DNA of 64,000 bases, from NCBI GenBank assembly GCA_963800235.1, contig CAWDAD010000004.1, forward strand, positions 289,938-353,937, in the 5' to 3' direction. This DNA is from CAVVNP01 sp963800235 (GTDB taxonomy: Bacteria; Actinomycetota; Acidimicrobiia; Acidimicrobiales; Iamiaceae). A program made the position numbers and the translations under genes. Positions 54,598-63,204 of the stretch are shown one piece after another (the first letter of the stretch is position 1; the number at the start of each line of letters is the position of its first letter). The notes beneath the pieces are model-generated. The model was not told the origin of the DNA, ran no database searches, and saw nothing but the letters and a program-made list of their open reading frames with translations.

Positions 54598-55485
54598 TCA
54601 GGTGAGGGCGGCGGGCCGGCTCCGTCGCAGCAGCAGGGCGAAGGGCACGGCGGCCACGAGCAGCGCCACCAGCGCCACCGCGAGGCCGAGGTCGCCGAGG
54701 CCGAGCAGCTTCAGCGCCGAGGCGGCGATGACCACGACCAGGACGGGACGGATGACGTGGTCCGGCGCCCGGACCGACACCCGGGCCCCCACGTAGACGC
54801 CGGGCACGGCGCCGATCAGCAGCGACGTCGTGACGCCCAGCTCGAACTGCCCGAACAGCAGGTGGCCCACGGCGGCCGAGAGCACCAGCGGGATGGCCTG
54901 GACCAGGTCGGTGCCCACCAGCTGCGAGGCCCGGAGGCGCGGGTAGAGGACCAGCAGCAGGACGATCATCAGGCTGCCCGAGCCGACCGAGGTCATGCCC
55001 ACGATCAGGCCGCCGGCCACGCCGATCAGCACGGTCGGCCAGCGCCGCACCTCCACCGACTCGACGGCGGCGTCCGGGCCGCTGCCGCCCCGGTGCCGGC
55101 GGGCGTCGAGCAGCGCCTTCGCCGTCATCGACGCCGCCGCCAGCAGCAGGGCACTGCCGAGGATGACCTGGAGGGTGTCCTGGAGGGCCTGGCCCTCGCC
55201 CAGCGACTCGAGGACGAGCACGCCGACGAAGGCCGAGGGGACCGAGCCCACGCACAACCACCGCACCATCTGGCGGTTCACCGTCCCCCGTCGCAGGTGC
55301 ACGCCGCCCCCGACCGGCTTCATGACCACCGCCGCCACCAGGTCGCTCGAGACCGCCGCCAGGGGCTGCACGCCGAACACCAGCACCAGCAGCGGGGTCA
55401 TCAGCGCGCCGCCGCCCATGCCCGTGAGACCGACGGTGAAGCCGACCAGCAGGCCCGCCAACGCGATCCACAGGTCGACGTGCAT
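54598..55485 (-). CDS. TauE/SafE-family anion permease
   Basis: 295 residues with about eight membrane helices in two halves. Each half opens with the family's Gly-rich motif: GFTVGLTGMGGGALMTPLLV near residue 15 and GLIVGMTSVGSGSLMIVLLL near 159. Members export sulfite, sulfoacetate or related anions; the substrate is not known here. ATG start with TAGCGT 9 nt upstream (55495-55500, minus strand). It stands alone. Confidence 0.88.
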   Translation of the reverse strand: MHVDLWIALAGLLVGFTVGLTGMGGGALMTPLLVLVFGVQPLAAVSSDLVAAVVMKPVGGGVHLRRGTVNRQMVRWLCVGSVPSAFVGVLVLESLGEGQALQDTLQVILGSALLLAAASMTAKALLDARRHRGGSGPDAAVESVEVRRWPTVLIGVAGGLIVGMTSVGSGSLMIVLLLVLYPRLRASQLVGTDLVQAIPLVLSAAVGHLLFGQFELGVTTSLLIGAVPGVYVGARVSVRAPDHVIRPVLVVVIAASALKLLGLGDLGLAVALVALLVAAVPFALLLRRSRPAALT

Positions 55486-55609
55486 GGCCGGAGGACGCTA
55501 GGTGGGGGCCGGTGGCCGGTCAACGGTCGACTCGCCGCGAAGGGGCCGGGATGCGCGAACCGCCCGGATCGGCCCTCTACCGTGGTCGGATCACCCAAAG
55601 GAGGGCGAG

Positions 55610-55906
55610 ATGAACAAGAGTGAACTGGTCGATGCCATCGCGGCCCGCACCGATGTCTCCAAGACCGATGTCGACGAGACCCTGCGCGGGCTGTTCGAGG
55701 TCGTGGCCGGCGTCGTCGCCAAGGGCGACGAGAAGGTCACCATCCCCGGCTTCGTGTCGTTCGAGCAGTCCCACCGCAAGGCCCGCACCGGAAGGAACCC
55801 CCAGACCGGGGAGACCATCCAGGTGGCGGCCACCAACACCGTCAAGGTCTCGGCGGGTTCCAAGCTGAAGGCCATCGCCGCCGGCAAGGAATCGGCGCCG
55901 AGCTGA
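55610..55906 (+). CDS. hup: HU-family DNA-binding protein
   Basis: 98 residues, the short HU form without the Lys/Ala tail of mycobacterial HupB. MNKSELVDAIAARTDVSKTDVDETL, GDEKVTIPGFVSFEQSHRKAR and the DNA-arm signature TGRNPQTGETIQVAATNTVK are clear. Bends and compacts DNA as a dimer. Unlike most genes here it has a true leader: TACCGT at 55578-55583 and a strong AAGGAGGG before the ATG, fitting a highly translated gene. The C-terminal half has two basic residues that usually sit in the saddle. Confidence 0.95.
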   Translation: MNKSELVDAIAARTDVSKTDVDETLRGLFEVVAGVVAKGDEKVTIPGFVSFEQSHRKARTGRNPQTGETIQVAATNTVKVSAGSKLKAIAAGKESAPS

Positions 55907-56067
55907 TCCCGGCGGCCCCCGGGCCGCCACCGAACCAGCCCGGGACGTCCGCCGCCGATCGACCGCGACGGGCGCCCCGGGCCGGTTCGCGTCCCGGCAC
56001 GGATGTCGTCCGTGGGCGGCGTCCGCTTCCGGCTCCGGTCCGGCGCCCGGTGTGCTAGCCCGAGCCG

Positions 56068-56535
56068 ATGCCTGACGCACCGACCGCCGGGAGCCGCGCT
56101 CCCGCCTTCAACCTCCGCGACCAGACCGGCACCAAGCTGCGCCTCAGCTCGTTCAAGGGGCGCAAGGTGCTCGTGTACTTCTACCCGAAGGCCGACACGC
56201 CGGGGTGCACGACCCAGGCGTGCGGGCTGCGCGACATCGCCGAGGAGGTCGGCGACACCGTGATCGTGGGCATCAGCCCCGACGAGCCCGAGAAGCTGGC
56301 CAAGTTCGACGCCAAGCACTCCCTCGGCTTCACCCTGCTCTCGGATCCGGACCACTCGGTGGCGGAGTCCTACGGGGCCTGGGGTGAGAAGAAGATGTAC
56401 GGCCGCAGCTACGAGGGCGTGATCCGGTCGGCCTTCCTGGTCGACGAGCAGGGCAAGCTCGTCGAGGCCTGGCCCAAGATCAGCCCGAAGGACACCCCCA
56501 AGAAGCTCCTCCAGGCCCTCCACGCCGACTCCTGA
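56068..56535 (+). CDS. bcp: Thioredoxin-dependent thiol peroxidase (Bcp/PrxQ)
   Basis: 155 residues. Reduces hydroperoxides. FYPKADTPGCTTQACGLRD has the peroxidatic Cys47 and, five residues on, Cys52, the resolving Cys of the atypical 2-Cys PrxQ group. PAFNLRDQTGTKLRLSSFKG and RSAFLVDEQGKL are standard. ATG at 56068; TAGCCC ends 6 nt upstream. The tandem repeat array starts about 70 nt after its stop. Confidence 0.94.
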   Translation: MPDAPTAGSRAPAFNLRDQTGTKLRLSSFKGRKVLVYFYPKADTPGCTTQACGLRDIAEEVGDTVIVGISPDEPEKLAKFDAKHSLGFTLLSDPDHSVAESYGAWGEKKMYGRSYEGVIRSAFLVDEQGKLVEAWPKISPKDTPKKLLQALHADS

Positions 56536-56605
56536 CATCCGGCGATGGCCAGCGAGCCAGCCGAGCGTGCGGGACCAGGACCGAGCGCGTGAGCGGGGCC
56601 GGCGA

Positions 56606-56899
56606 GGGAAGCGCCAGCGACGAGCCGGCACGGAGGCCCGCAGGCGAGGCCCGTGGCCTCGCCGAGGACCGACCAGGGATACGGGAAGCGCCAGCGACGA
56701 GCGGCACGGAGGCCCGCAGGCGAGCCCCGTGGGCTCGCCGAGGACCGACCATGGGCACCGCGGTGGGAGCCGGATCGAGCGGGTGGGCTGGCGTCGCGAG
56801 GGAAGCGCCGGCGACGAGCGGCACGGAGGCCCGCAGGCGAGCCCCGTGGGCTCGCCGAGGACCGACCATGGGCACGGCCTCGCCGAGGACCGACCATGG
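56606..56899. repeat. Tandem hairpin array beside tRNA-Leu (three 73-nt units plus a partial)
   Basis: Units at 56606-56678, 56683-56755 and 56800-56872, and a 24-nt partial at 56876-56899, share GGGAAGCGCC.GCGACGAGC, GGCACGGAGGCCCGCAGG and CTCGCCGAGGACCGACCA. Each full unit holds a perfect hairpin: GGCGAGGCC/GGCCTCGCC in the first, GGCGAGCCC/GGGCTCGCC in the others, a compensated change in both arms. The array lies 3' of the tRNA on the tRNA's strand, only 5 nt from it. The stretch 56536-56605 may be a worn copy. No protein-coding sense is apparent; spacing is irregular, so it is not CRISPR. Confidence 0.8.
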
Positions 56900-56904
56900 A
56901 GACG

Positions 56905-56988
56905 TGCCCGGAGCGGGATTTGAACCCGCACGCCCTCGCGGGCAGAGGATTTTGAGTCCTCCATGTCTGCCAGTTCCATCATCCGGGC
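56905..56988 (-). tRNA. tRNA-Leu (anticodon CAA)
   Basis: Read on the minus strand: acceptor arm GCCCGGA/TCCGGGC with discriminator A, anticodon stem GAGGA/TCCTC around CTCAAAA (anticodon CAA, reads UUG), a long variable arm with GCCCGCGAGGGC typical of class II tRNA, and a T arm GCGGGTTCAAATCCCGC. 84 nt; no CCA is encoded. UUG is a rare codon in this DNA, so the tRNA may be limiting for genes that use it. Confidence 0.95.
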
Positions 56989-57068
56989 GGGCGGGGCGAG
57001 CGTAGAGGGTGGCCCGGGGCCCCACGGCGGCTTCCGGCGCCCCGTCGTTCTCCTAGTGTGCGCAGCCG

Positions 57069-57260
57069 ATGAGCGAGGGGATCTCGACTGCGACGCGCTG
57101 GGGCCGCCGGCTCGGGGCCATCGTGGCCCTGGGCGCGACGGTGGCGCTCGGACGGAACCGGGTGATCGCCGCCAACGAGAAGCGCTACGCGGACGTGCTC
57201 CGGCGACCGGCCGACCGCGACCCCGGCCGGACGTCGGGGTCGGGTCAGAACAGCGTGTAG
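57069..57260 (+). CDS. Small single-helix membrane protein, uncertain
   Basis: 63 residues: a short charged start, one hydrophobic helix (LGAIVALGATVALG) and a basic, probably disordered tail. No family recognised. TAGTGT lies 9 nt before the ATG, which gives some support. The 3' end overlaps the convergent DUF5989 gene by 16 nt. Confidence 0.4.
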   Translation: MSEGISTATRWGRRLGAIVALGATVALGRNRVIAANEKRYADVLRRPADRDPGRTSGSGQNSV

Positions 57261-57412
57261 ACGGTGTAGGGGACCACGGTGTGGGTCGCCGTCACCGCCA
57301 GCGCGATCAGCACCAGCAGCACCATCAGCGGCAGGATCCACCAGACCCGGTTGACCACCGCGTAGCCGACGAAGTCACGCCCGAGGCGGAGGCCGTGTCG
57401 GAGTCGCAGCAC
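57245..57412 (-). CDS. DUF5989-like small membrane protein
   Basis: 55 residues, shorter than most gene finders' cut-off. The sequence begins with basic residues, then FVGYAVVNRVWWILPLMVLL, and ends PYTVYTLF. This is the pattern of the DUF5989 family, in which a basic start, one membrane helix after a W-x-L-P-turn, and a final YTLF are conserved. Relatives often lie beside SxtJ-like and carbamoyltransferase genes; none is here. The GTG start is backed by TAGCCT exactly 6 nt upstream (57419-57424, minus strand). Confidence 0.65.
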   Translation of the reverse strand: MLRLRHGLRLGRDFVGYAVVNRVWWILPLMVLLVLIALAVTATHTVVPYTVYTLF

Positions 57413-57477
57413 GAGCGGAGGCTAGCGGTGACCGCGGATCGTCGGCCGGGCAGTCGGGTTCGAGCGGGCTCGGTGGC

Positions 57478-57981
57478 TCAGGGCTGACCGGGGCTCTTGC
57501 CGGCGTGGGCGGCGGTGAACCGGCGGAGGGCGGTGGGGTCGAAGCCCGAGCAGGTGAGCTTCCACCGCCAGGCGGTGGCCACGACCGTGCTGCCGGGCGG
57601 CAGGTGGTCGGCCGGTGCCACCACCACGTCGGTGCCGGCGAGCCGGTCGAGGCGCCCCACGTCGGCGGCGCCGAGCCCGCGGTGCTGGATCAGGACCTTG
57701 CCGGCCTCGAGCAGGCCGACCTGGATCGGCGCTCCCAGCGGCTGGTCGACGGTGCCCGACACCGGTGGAGCCGGCTGGTGCGGACCGGACGTGGGCGGAT
57801 CGGTCAGGTAGCGGGGCGGCACGCCGCGCCCGGGCAGGACGTGCTGGAGGTAGCCCGGGTCGAGCGCCTCCTGGCGGGCCGTCCCGCAGGCGGAGCTCGA
57901 CGACGACGAGGAGCACCCGACCAGCGCGCCGGTCACCACCAGGGCGGCGACGAGGGCGCGGACGGGCTGGCGGGCGGCCAT
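57478..57981 (-). CDS. DUF3105-family lipoprotein
   Basis: 167 residues. Signal peptide with lipobox ALVGC (Cys23), a Ser run, then the conserved core of the DUF3105 family: a tract ending YLTDPPTSGPHQPAPPVSG, followed by VLIQHRGL. Function unknown in all members; it acts at the outer face of the membrane. The ATG at 57981 is chosen because it starts the signal peptide; the longer frame adds a non-hydrophobic start. A CAGACT hexamer lies 6 nt upstream (57988-57993, minus strand). Confidence 0.75.
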   Translation of the reverse strand: MAARQPVRALVAALVVTGALVGCSSSSSSSACGTARQEALDPGYLQHVLPGRGVPPRYLTDPPTSGPHQPAPPVSGTVDQPLGAPIQVGLLEAGKVLIQHRGLGAADVGRLDRLAGTDVVVAPADHLPPGSTVVATAWRWKLTCSGFDPTALRRFTAAHAGKSPGQP

Positions 57982-58148
57982 GGCCGGAGTCTGGCGGCTG
58001 GGACCGGGCCCGGTCAGGTCGGGCCGGGTGCTCCGGAGGGGCGCCGGTGGCCGCTCCGACCGGCCCGCGACCCCGATCGTGCACGGGCGCGCCTCGTCGC
58101 CCGGAGGTGCCGCCAGGGGTGCGGGGTGCGGCTCGTACACTCCGAGGC

Positions 58149-58454
58149 GTGTCCCGGGCAGGAGTCGAGCGTCGCCTCATCGAGCTGAGCGATCGCATGC
58201 GGACCCTCCGCGACGATCTGGCCGTGGCGGACGAGCAGCTGCTGCAGTTCACCGGCGACGCCGACGACGCCCGGCTGCGGTCCCTGGTGTCGGAGACCCC
58301 GCTGTCCGAGCGCGAGCACCGCGACGCGCAGCGCCACGCCGAGGCCATGGCCCGTCATCGGGCCGCGGTCCAGGCTGAGATAGACAGGCTCGAACGCACC
58401 CAGGACGAGCTGCTCGACCGCCTGGTCGAGGGCCGCAGCCGGCAAGGCGCTTGA
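58149..58454 (+). CDS. Coiled-coil protein upstream of the ANTAR regulator
   Basis: 101 residues, almost wholly helical with heptad spacing (ERRLIELSDRMRTLRDDLAV; AAVQAEIDRLERTQDELLDRL). It may form a dimeric coiled coil. No named family is recognised, although actinobacteria often carry a protein of this type close to the PdtaR-like regulator. GTG start with TACACT 7 nt upstream. The regulator starts 28 nt after its stop and may be co-transcribed. Confidence 0.65.
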   Translation: MSRAGVERRLIELSDRMRTLRDDLAVADEQLLQFTGDADDARLRSLVSETPLSEREHRDAQRHAEAMARHRAAVQAEIDRLERTQDELLDRLVEGRSRQGA

Positions 58455-58482
58455 CCCCACCGACGAGAGACCGGAGCCGACG

Positions 58483-59058
58483 TTGCCCACCCGTGTCGTG
58501 ATCGCCGAGGACGAGGCCATCATCCGACTCGATCTGAAGGAGACCCTCGAGGAGGAGGGCTACGAGGTGGTGGGCGAGACCGGCCGCGGCGACGAGGCGG
58601 TCCGCCTGGTCAAGGAGCTCTCGCCCGACGTCGCCATCCTCGACATCAAGATGCCGGGGCTCGACGGGCTGTCGGCCGCCCGGGAGATCGCCGGCGAGCG
58701 GCTGGCCGCGGTGCTCATCCTCACCGCCTTCAGCCAGCGCGACCTGATCGAGCGGGCCCGCGACGCCGGGGCCCTCGGCTACCTGGTCAAGCCCTTCCAG
58801 AAGAGCGACCTGCTGCCGGCGCTCGAGGTGGCGCTCGGCCGGTTCAGGGACATGAAGGAGCTCCACGACCAGGCCACCAACCTCGAGGAGCAGCTCGAGA
58901 CCCGCAAGTACGTCGACCGGGCCAAGGGCAAGCTCATGGCCGACAACGACCTGAACGAGACCGACGCCTTCCGGTTCATCCAGCGCACGGCCATCCGCGA
59001 GCGCCACAACATGCGATCGGTCGCCCAACGGGTCCTGAGCGGCGAGCTCGAGCCCTGA
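58483..59058 (+). CDS. pdtaR: ANTAR-domain response regulator, PdtaR-like
   Basis: 191 residues. Receiver domain with EDE near residue 9, phospho-acceptor Asp54 (AILDIKMPG), LTAFSQRD and VKPFQKSD; then a short coiled linker and a C-terminal ANTAR domain (about 132-190, with YVDRAKGKLMAD, FRFIQRTAIRERHNM and RSVAQRVLSG). ANTAR proteins bind twin-hairpin RNA and prevent termination when phosphorylated. The partner kinase PdtaS is not in the window. The position near polA matches Rv1626 in M. tuberculosis. The start is TTG, chosen because it is the only one in frame before TRVVIAEDE. Confidence 0.9.
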   Translation: MPTRVVIAEDEAIIRLDLKETLEEEGYEVVGETGRGDEAVRLVKELSPDVAILDIKMPGLDGLSAAREIAGERLAAVLILTAFSQRDLIERARDAGALGYLVKPFQKSDLLPALEVALGRFRDMKELHDQATNLEEQLETRKYVDRAKGKLMADNDLNETDAFRFIQRTAIRERHNMRSVAQRVLSGELEP

Positions 59059-59167
59059 CCGTCGGGCATGGGGGACGACCCGGTCGACCCCCAGGGGCCG
59101 GACGTGATGCTCGACCTGATGGCCAGCGGCGATCGCCGGAGGACGCGGCCGTCCCCGGCGGCCGGGC

Positions 59168-60355
59168 TCAGGCCGGACTGCCGGAACCGCCCCCGCCGTC
59201 GGGTGGTGGGCCCCAGGTCGGCGCCAGCGACGTCGGTCCGACCAGGCGACGGGCCTGGCTGCCGTCGGTGCGGGTGACGAGGATCTCGGCGGTGCCGGGG
59301 TCCTTCGGGTCCGACACCCGGGTGTAGGCGATCCAGCCGCCGTCGGCGGAGACCGAGATCGGGCCGCTGGCACCGGCGAGCACCAGCGCCGGCTGGCCGG
59401 TGGGGGCGCCGGTCGAGCCCTTCAGGTCGACCAGGTAGATGCCGCTCTGGTCGGCCTGGTCGCAGGCCGCGGCGAAGGACACGACCCCTCGGCCGGTGAG
59501 GCCCCGCAGGTCGCTCAGCGCGCAGCCGGTCAGGGTGACCGACGCGGTCGAGGGCTGGCCGTCCAGTCGGACGGTGGCGATGCGGTCGGCGCGGGGCGCC
59601 GGGCCACCGGGGGTGGCGGCGGCCGGGGCGTCGACGTAGGCGATGGTCTGCTGGTCGAGGAACACCGGGCAGGCCCCGGTGGGTAGCGGGCCGGCGATGG
59701 GGGCGGGCGGCGTCGAGCCGTTCAGGGCGACGGTGCGGGCGGTGGTGGCGCCGCTGGTCGGGTCGGTGGTGGCCGACAGCAACGAGCTCCCGTCCGGCGC
59801 CCAGGCGTAGCAGGTGTCCGCCACGGCGTCGGGGGTCAGGGGCCGGGGCCGGGTGCCGTCCACCGAGGCCGTCCACAGCTTGGGCGGCCCTGCGGGCGCG
59901 CCGGGCGCCGCGACCGGGGTGGCGAGGAAGGCGAGCTGCTGGCCGCCGGGGGAGACGAGGGGCTCGGTGAGCGTCTGTCCCGGGACGGCCGGGAGCTGCT
60001 TGCGGTTCGAGCCGTCGGCGTCGACCCGCCACAGCGAGGAGGGGGTCGCCGCGTCCTGGTAGACGACGAAGCCCTGCGGTCCGCTCGACCCGCTCGACCC
60101 CCCGGGCCCGCCGCCGGTGCCGCCGGTGCTCCCCGAGCCGCCGGTCGAGGAGTCGAGCGGCGCGGTGGTGAGCGGCGTCGAGGACGAGTCCTGGGGCTGG
60201 GTGGTGGAGACCTTCCCCGAGAGGCCGGTGTCCGAGCAGGCCGCCAGCAGCAGCAGGGCGACGAGGCCGGCGACGGACCCGGCGACGACCCCGGGCCCCC
60301 GGCGCCCCCCGGCGTGTGGACGAGCCCGGCGCGGGGTTCGGGGGGCCGGCGGCAT
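59168..60355 (-). CDS. Lipoprotein with TolB-like beta-propeller
   Basis: 395 residues. Lipobox LLAAC (Cys40) after a basic start, then a Ser/Thr/Gly-rich linker (about 45-95) and a domain with recurring WD40/TolB-like blades (SLWRVDADGSNRKQLP; LWTASVDGTRPRPLTPDA; TEILVTR..DGSQARRL-like repeats). Probably a binding or scaffold protein on the outer membrane face. The ATG at 60355 is used because TAGCAT lies 7 nt upstream (60363-60368, minus strand). Divergent from polA. Confidence 0.78.
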   Translation of the reverse strand: MPPAPRTPRRARPHAGGRRGPGVVAGSVAGLVALLLLAACSDTGLSGKVSTTQPQDSSSTPLTTAPLDSSTGGSGSTGGTGGGPGGSSGSSGPQGFVVYQDAATPSSLWRVDADGSNRKQLPAVPGQTLTEPLVSPGGQQLAFLATPVAAPGAPAGPPKLWTASVDGTRPRPLTPDAVADTCYAWAPDGSSLLSATTDPTSGATTARTVALNGSTPPAPIAGPLPTGACPVFLDQQTIAYVDAPAAATPGGPAPRADRIATVRLDGQPSTASVTLTGCALSDLRGLTGRGVVSFAAACDQADQSGIYLVDLKGSTGAPTGQPALVLAGASGPISVSADGGWIAYTRVSDPKDPGTAEILVTRTDGSQARRLVGPTSLAPTWGPPPDGGGGSGSPA

Positions 60356-60362
60356 GGCGGCG

Positions 60363-60423
60363 ATGCTACGGCGCGCTCCGGCGGCCCCGACCGGCGCGGC
60401 CGGTCCGGGACCGCTCGTAGGGT
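60363..60423. promoter_or_regulatory. Divergent leaderless promoters of the lipoprotein gene and polA
   Basis: TAGCAT on the minus strand (60363-60368) is 7 nt before the lipoprotein ATG; TAGGGT on the plus strand (60418-60423) is 8 nt before the polA ATG. No Shine-Dalgarno for either. Confidence 0.55.
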
Positions 60424-60431
60424 GGCGACCG

Positions 60432-63146
60432 ATGAAGGTGATGCTCGTCGACGGCAACTCGCTCACCTACCGGGCCTTCTTCGCCCTGCCGACCGACCTG
60501 GCCACCGCCTCGGGCCAGGTCACCAACGCCGTCTACGGCTTCACCTCCATGCTCATCAACCTGCTCCGCGACCACCGCCCCGACGCGGTCGGCGTCGCCT
60601 TCGACCGCCCGGAGCCCACCTTCCGCCACGACGCCGAGCCCGAGTACAAGGCCCAGCGCGACGAGGCGCCCGACATCCTGCGCCAGCAGATGGGCCTGGT
60701 GCGCAACGTGCTCGACGTGCTGCGCTTCGTGCAGATCGAGCAGGCCGGGGTCGAGGCCGACGACATCATCGCCACCCTGGCCACCGCCGGGCGCGACCGG
60801 GGCGACCAGGTGCTGGTCGTCACCGGCGACCGCGACGTGTACCAGCTCGTCGAGGACCCCTCGATCCGGGTCATCTACAACCGGCGGGGCGTCTCCGACT
60901 ACGCCGACTACGACGAGGCCGGCATCGAGGAGCGCACCGGCGTGGTGCCGACCAGCTACGTCACCTACGCGGCCCTGCGCGGCGACCCCTCCGACAACCT
61001 CCCCGGCGTCCCCGGGGTGGGCGAGAAGACGGCGGCCAAGCTGGTGAACGCCTACGGCGACCTCGACGGCATCTTCGCCCACGTCGAGGACCAGACGCCG
61101 AAGCTGCGGGCCAACCTGGCCGAGCACGAGGACCGCGTCCGCCGCAACGCCGAGCTGATGGTGCTGCGCCGCGACGTCGAGCTGCCCGTCGGCCTCGACG
61201 ACCTGGTGGTGCAGCCCTTCGATCCCGAGGAGGTCCGCAAGCTCTTCGAGTTCCTCGAGTTCCGGACCTTCTACGACCGGCTGGCGGAGGCGGTGAGCGT
61301 CGACCTGGGTCCGTCCACCTCGGACGCCGAGGTGCTCGAGGCCGAGGTCGACCTGGCCGGGACCGAGGCCGAGGCGCTCGCCGCCCTCGAGCGGATCGCC
61401 GCCGGGTCCGGTCCGTTGGCGGTCGAGGCCGCCTTCGACGGGCCGCCGTCGTGGAGGACGCCGGTGCTCGGCCTGGCCCTGGTGGTGGACGCCGACGCCG
61501 CCGAGGTGGCCTGGATCGGGGGTGACCTGCTCGATGCCCCCGGCGGCCCGGTCCGCGCCGCGTTCGACGAGCTGCTGGCCGACGCCGACCGGCCGCTGGT
61601 CGCCCACGACGCCAAGCCGCTCGTCGCCTGGCTGGCCCGCGCCGATCACCCCAACCCCGCCCTGTCGCTCGACACCGCCCTGGCCGCCTACCTGATCGAC
61701 CCTGCCGACGCCCGCTACCGCCTCGGCGACCTGCTGCTGCGCTACGCCAACCTGGAGCTGCCCGAGGACGAGGAGGCGCCGGCCGACCAGCTCGACTTCG
61801 GCCCGCTCGAGGGCGACGAGGGCCCGGGCGGCACCCGCGAGGAGCGGTTGGCCCGGGCCGCCGGGCGCGGCGCGCTCGGCGTGGCCCGGCTCGCCCCCCG
61901 CCTGGTCGAGGCGCTCGACGCCCAGCACATGCGCCGGCTCAACGAGGAGATCGAGGTCCCGCTGGTGGGGGTGCTCGCCCGCATGGAGGCCGTCGGGGTC
62001 GGGGTCGACGTCGAGCGCCTGCGCGAGCTGCGCGACTCGCTCATCGCCGACGTGGAGCGCCTCCAGGCCGAGGTGGTCGCCGACGCCGGCCACGACTTCA
62101 ACGTCAACTCCACGCTGCAGCTGCGCACCGTCCTGTTCGACGAGCTCGGTCTCACCCCGCAGAAGAAGACCAAGACCGGCTACTCCACCGACGCCGCCTC
62201 GCTGGAGAAGATGCGCGGCGAGCACCCGATCATCGAGCACCTGCTGGCCTACCGGGAGGTCGAGAAGCTGCGCTCGACCTACGGCGAGGGCCTGCTGGCC
62301 GAGGTGGCCGACGACGGGCGCATCCACGCCACCTTCAACCAGACGGTGGCCCGAACCGGACGGCTCAGCTCCGACGCCCCGAACCTGCACAACATCCCGG
62401 TGCGCTCGGTGCTCGGCCGCAGCTTCCGCGAGGCGTTCGTGCCCGCCCCCGGCAACGAGCTGCTGGTGGCCGACTACAACCAGATCGAGCTGCGGTGCAT
62501 CGCCCACCTGGCCGAGGACCCGGGCCTGGTCGCCGCCTTCGAGGCGGGCGACGACATCCACACCGCCACCGCCTCGCGGGTGTTCTCGGTCGCGCCCGAC
62601 GAGGTGAGCCCGGCCCAGCGGGCCAAGGCCAAGATGGTCAGCTACGGCCTGGCCTACGGCATGGAGAGCTACGGCCTGGCCCAGCGGCTCAGCATCGAGG
62701 TGTCCGAGGCCTCGCTCATCCTGAAGGCCTACTTCGAGGCCTTCCCGGCGGTGAAGGACTACATGGACCGCACGGTGGCCGAGGCGCGCGAGCGGGGCTA
62801 CACCGAGACCCTGTTCGGCCGCCGGCGCCCCATCCCCGAGCTGTCCGCCTCGAACTACCGCACCCGCCAGGCCGGCGAGCGCCAGGCGATGAACGCCGGC
62901 ATCCAGGGCCTGGCCGCCGACATCTTCAAGGTGGCCCTCGTGCGCCTCGACGCCGCCCTGTCGGACGAGGGCCTCGACAGCCAGCTCATCCTGCAGGTGC
63001 ACGACGAGGTGGTGCTCGACGTGCCCCCGGCCGAGCACGACCACGTGGCCGAGCTCACCGAGTCGACCCTGTGCGGCGCCGCCGACCTGCGGGTGCCGCT
63101 CGAGGTCAACCTCAGCTTCGGCGACAGCTGGGCCAGCGCCAAGTAG
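60432..63146 (+). CDS. polA: DNA polymerase I
   Basis: 904 residues. The N-terminal 5'-nuclease (about 1-300) has the acidic cluster VEADDIIATLA, TGDRDVYQLV and GDPSDNLPGVPGVGEKTA. The middle domain keeps the exonuclease fold, but the DTET motif is replaced (PLAVEAAFDG), so 3'-5' proofreading is probably absent, as in mycobacteria. The polymerase has motif A DYNQIELRCIAH, motif B RAKAKMVSYGLAYG with Tyr at the ddNTP-selecting position, and motif C QVHDEVVLDV. Used in repair and Okazaki-fragment processing. Leaderless-type promoter. Confidence 0.97.
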   Translation: MKVMLVDGNSLTYRAFFALPTDLATASGQVTNAVYGFTSMLINLLRDHRPDAVGVAFDRPEPTFRHDAEPEYKAQRDEAPDILRQQMGLVRNVLDVLRFVQIEQAGVEADDIIATLATAGRDRGDQVLVVTGDRDVYQLVEDPSIRVIYNRRGVSDYADYDEAGIEERTGVVPTSYVTYAALRGDPSDNLPGVPGVGEKTAAKLVNAYGDLDGIFAHVEDQTPKLRANLAEHEDRVRRNAELMVLRRDVELPVGLDDLVVQPFDPEEVRKLFEFLEFRTFYDRLAEAVSVDLGPSTSDAEVLEAEVDLAGTEAEALAALERIAAGSGPLAVEAAFDGPPSWRTPVLGLALVVDADAAEVAWIGGDLLDAPGGPVRAAFDELLADADRPLVAHDAKPLVAWLARADHPNPALSLDTALAAYLIDPADARYRLGDLLLRYANLELPEDEEAPADQLDFGPLEGDEGPGGTREERLARAAGRGALGVARLAPRLVEALDAQHMRRLNEEIEVPLVGVLARMEAVGVGVDVERLRELRDSLIADVERLQAEVVADAGHDFNVNSTLQLRTVLFDELGLTPQKKTKTGYSTDAASLEKMRGEHPIIEHLLAYREVEKLRSTYGEGLLAEVADDGRIHATFNQTVARTGRLSSDAPNLHNIPVRSVLGRSFREAFVPAPGNELLVADYNQIELRCIAHLAEDPGLVAAFEAGDDIHTATASRVFSVAPDEVSPAQRAKAKMVSYGLAYGMESYGLAQRLSIEVSEASLILKAYFEAFPAVKDYMDRTVAEARERGYTETLFGRRRPIPELSASNYRTRQAGERQAMNAGIQGLAADIFKVALVRLDAALSDEGLDSQLILQVHDEVVLDVPPAEHDHVAELTESTLCGAADLRVPLEVNLSFGDSWASAK

Positions 63147-63204
63147 GGCGCCGGCCAGGGCGGGCGGGTCGGCCCGACCCGGTCGCCACCGGTACGCTCC
63201 GGCG

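Noticed and set aside
56606..56899. CRISPR array
   Set aside because: Units are 73 nt, spaced by 4 and 44 nt, with no constant spacer length, and no cas gene is in the window.
59068..59277. Small plus-strand gene after pdtaR
   Set aside because: Overlaps the end of the lipoprotein gene by more than 100 nt, has low-complexity composition and no promoter hexamer at the usual spacing.
60432..63146. Functional proofreading in DNA polymerase I
   Set aside because: The acidic residues of the exonuclease motif are not present at the expected place; the domain is kept only as fold.
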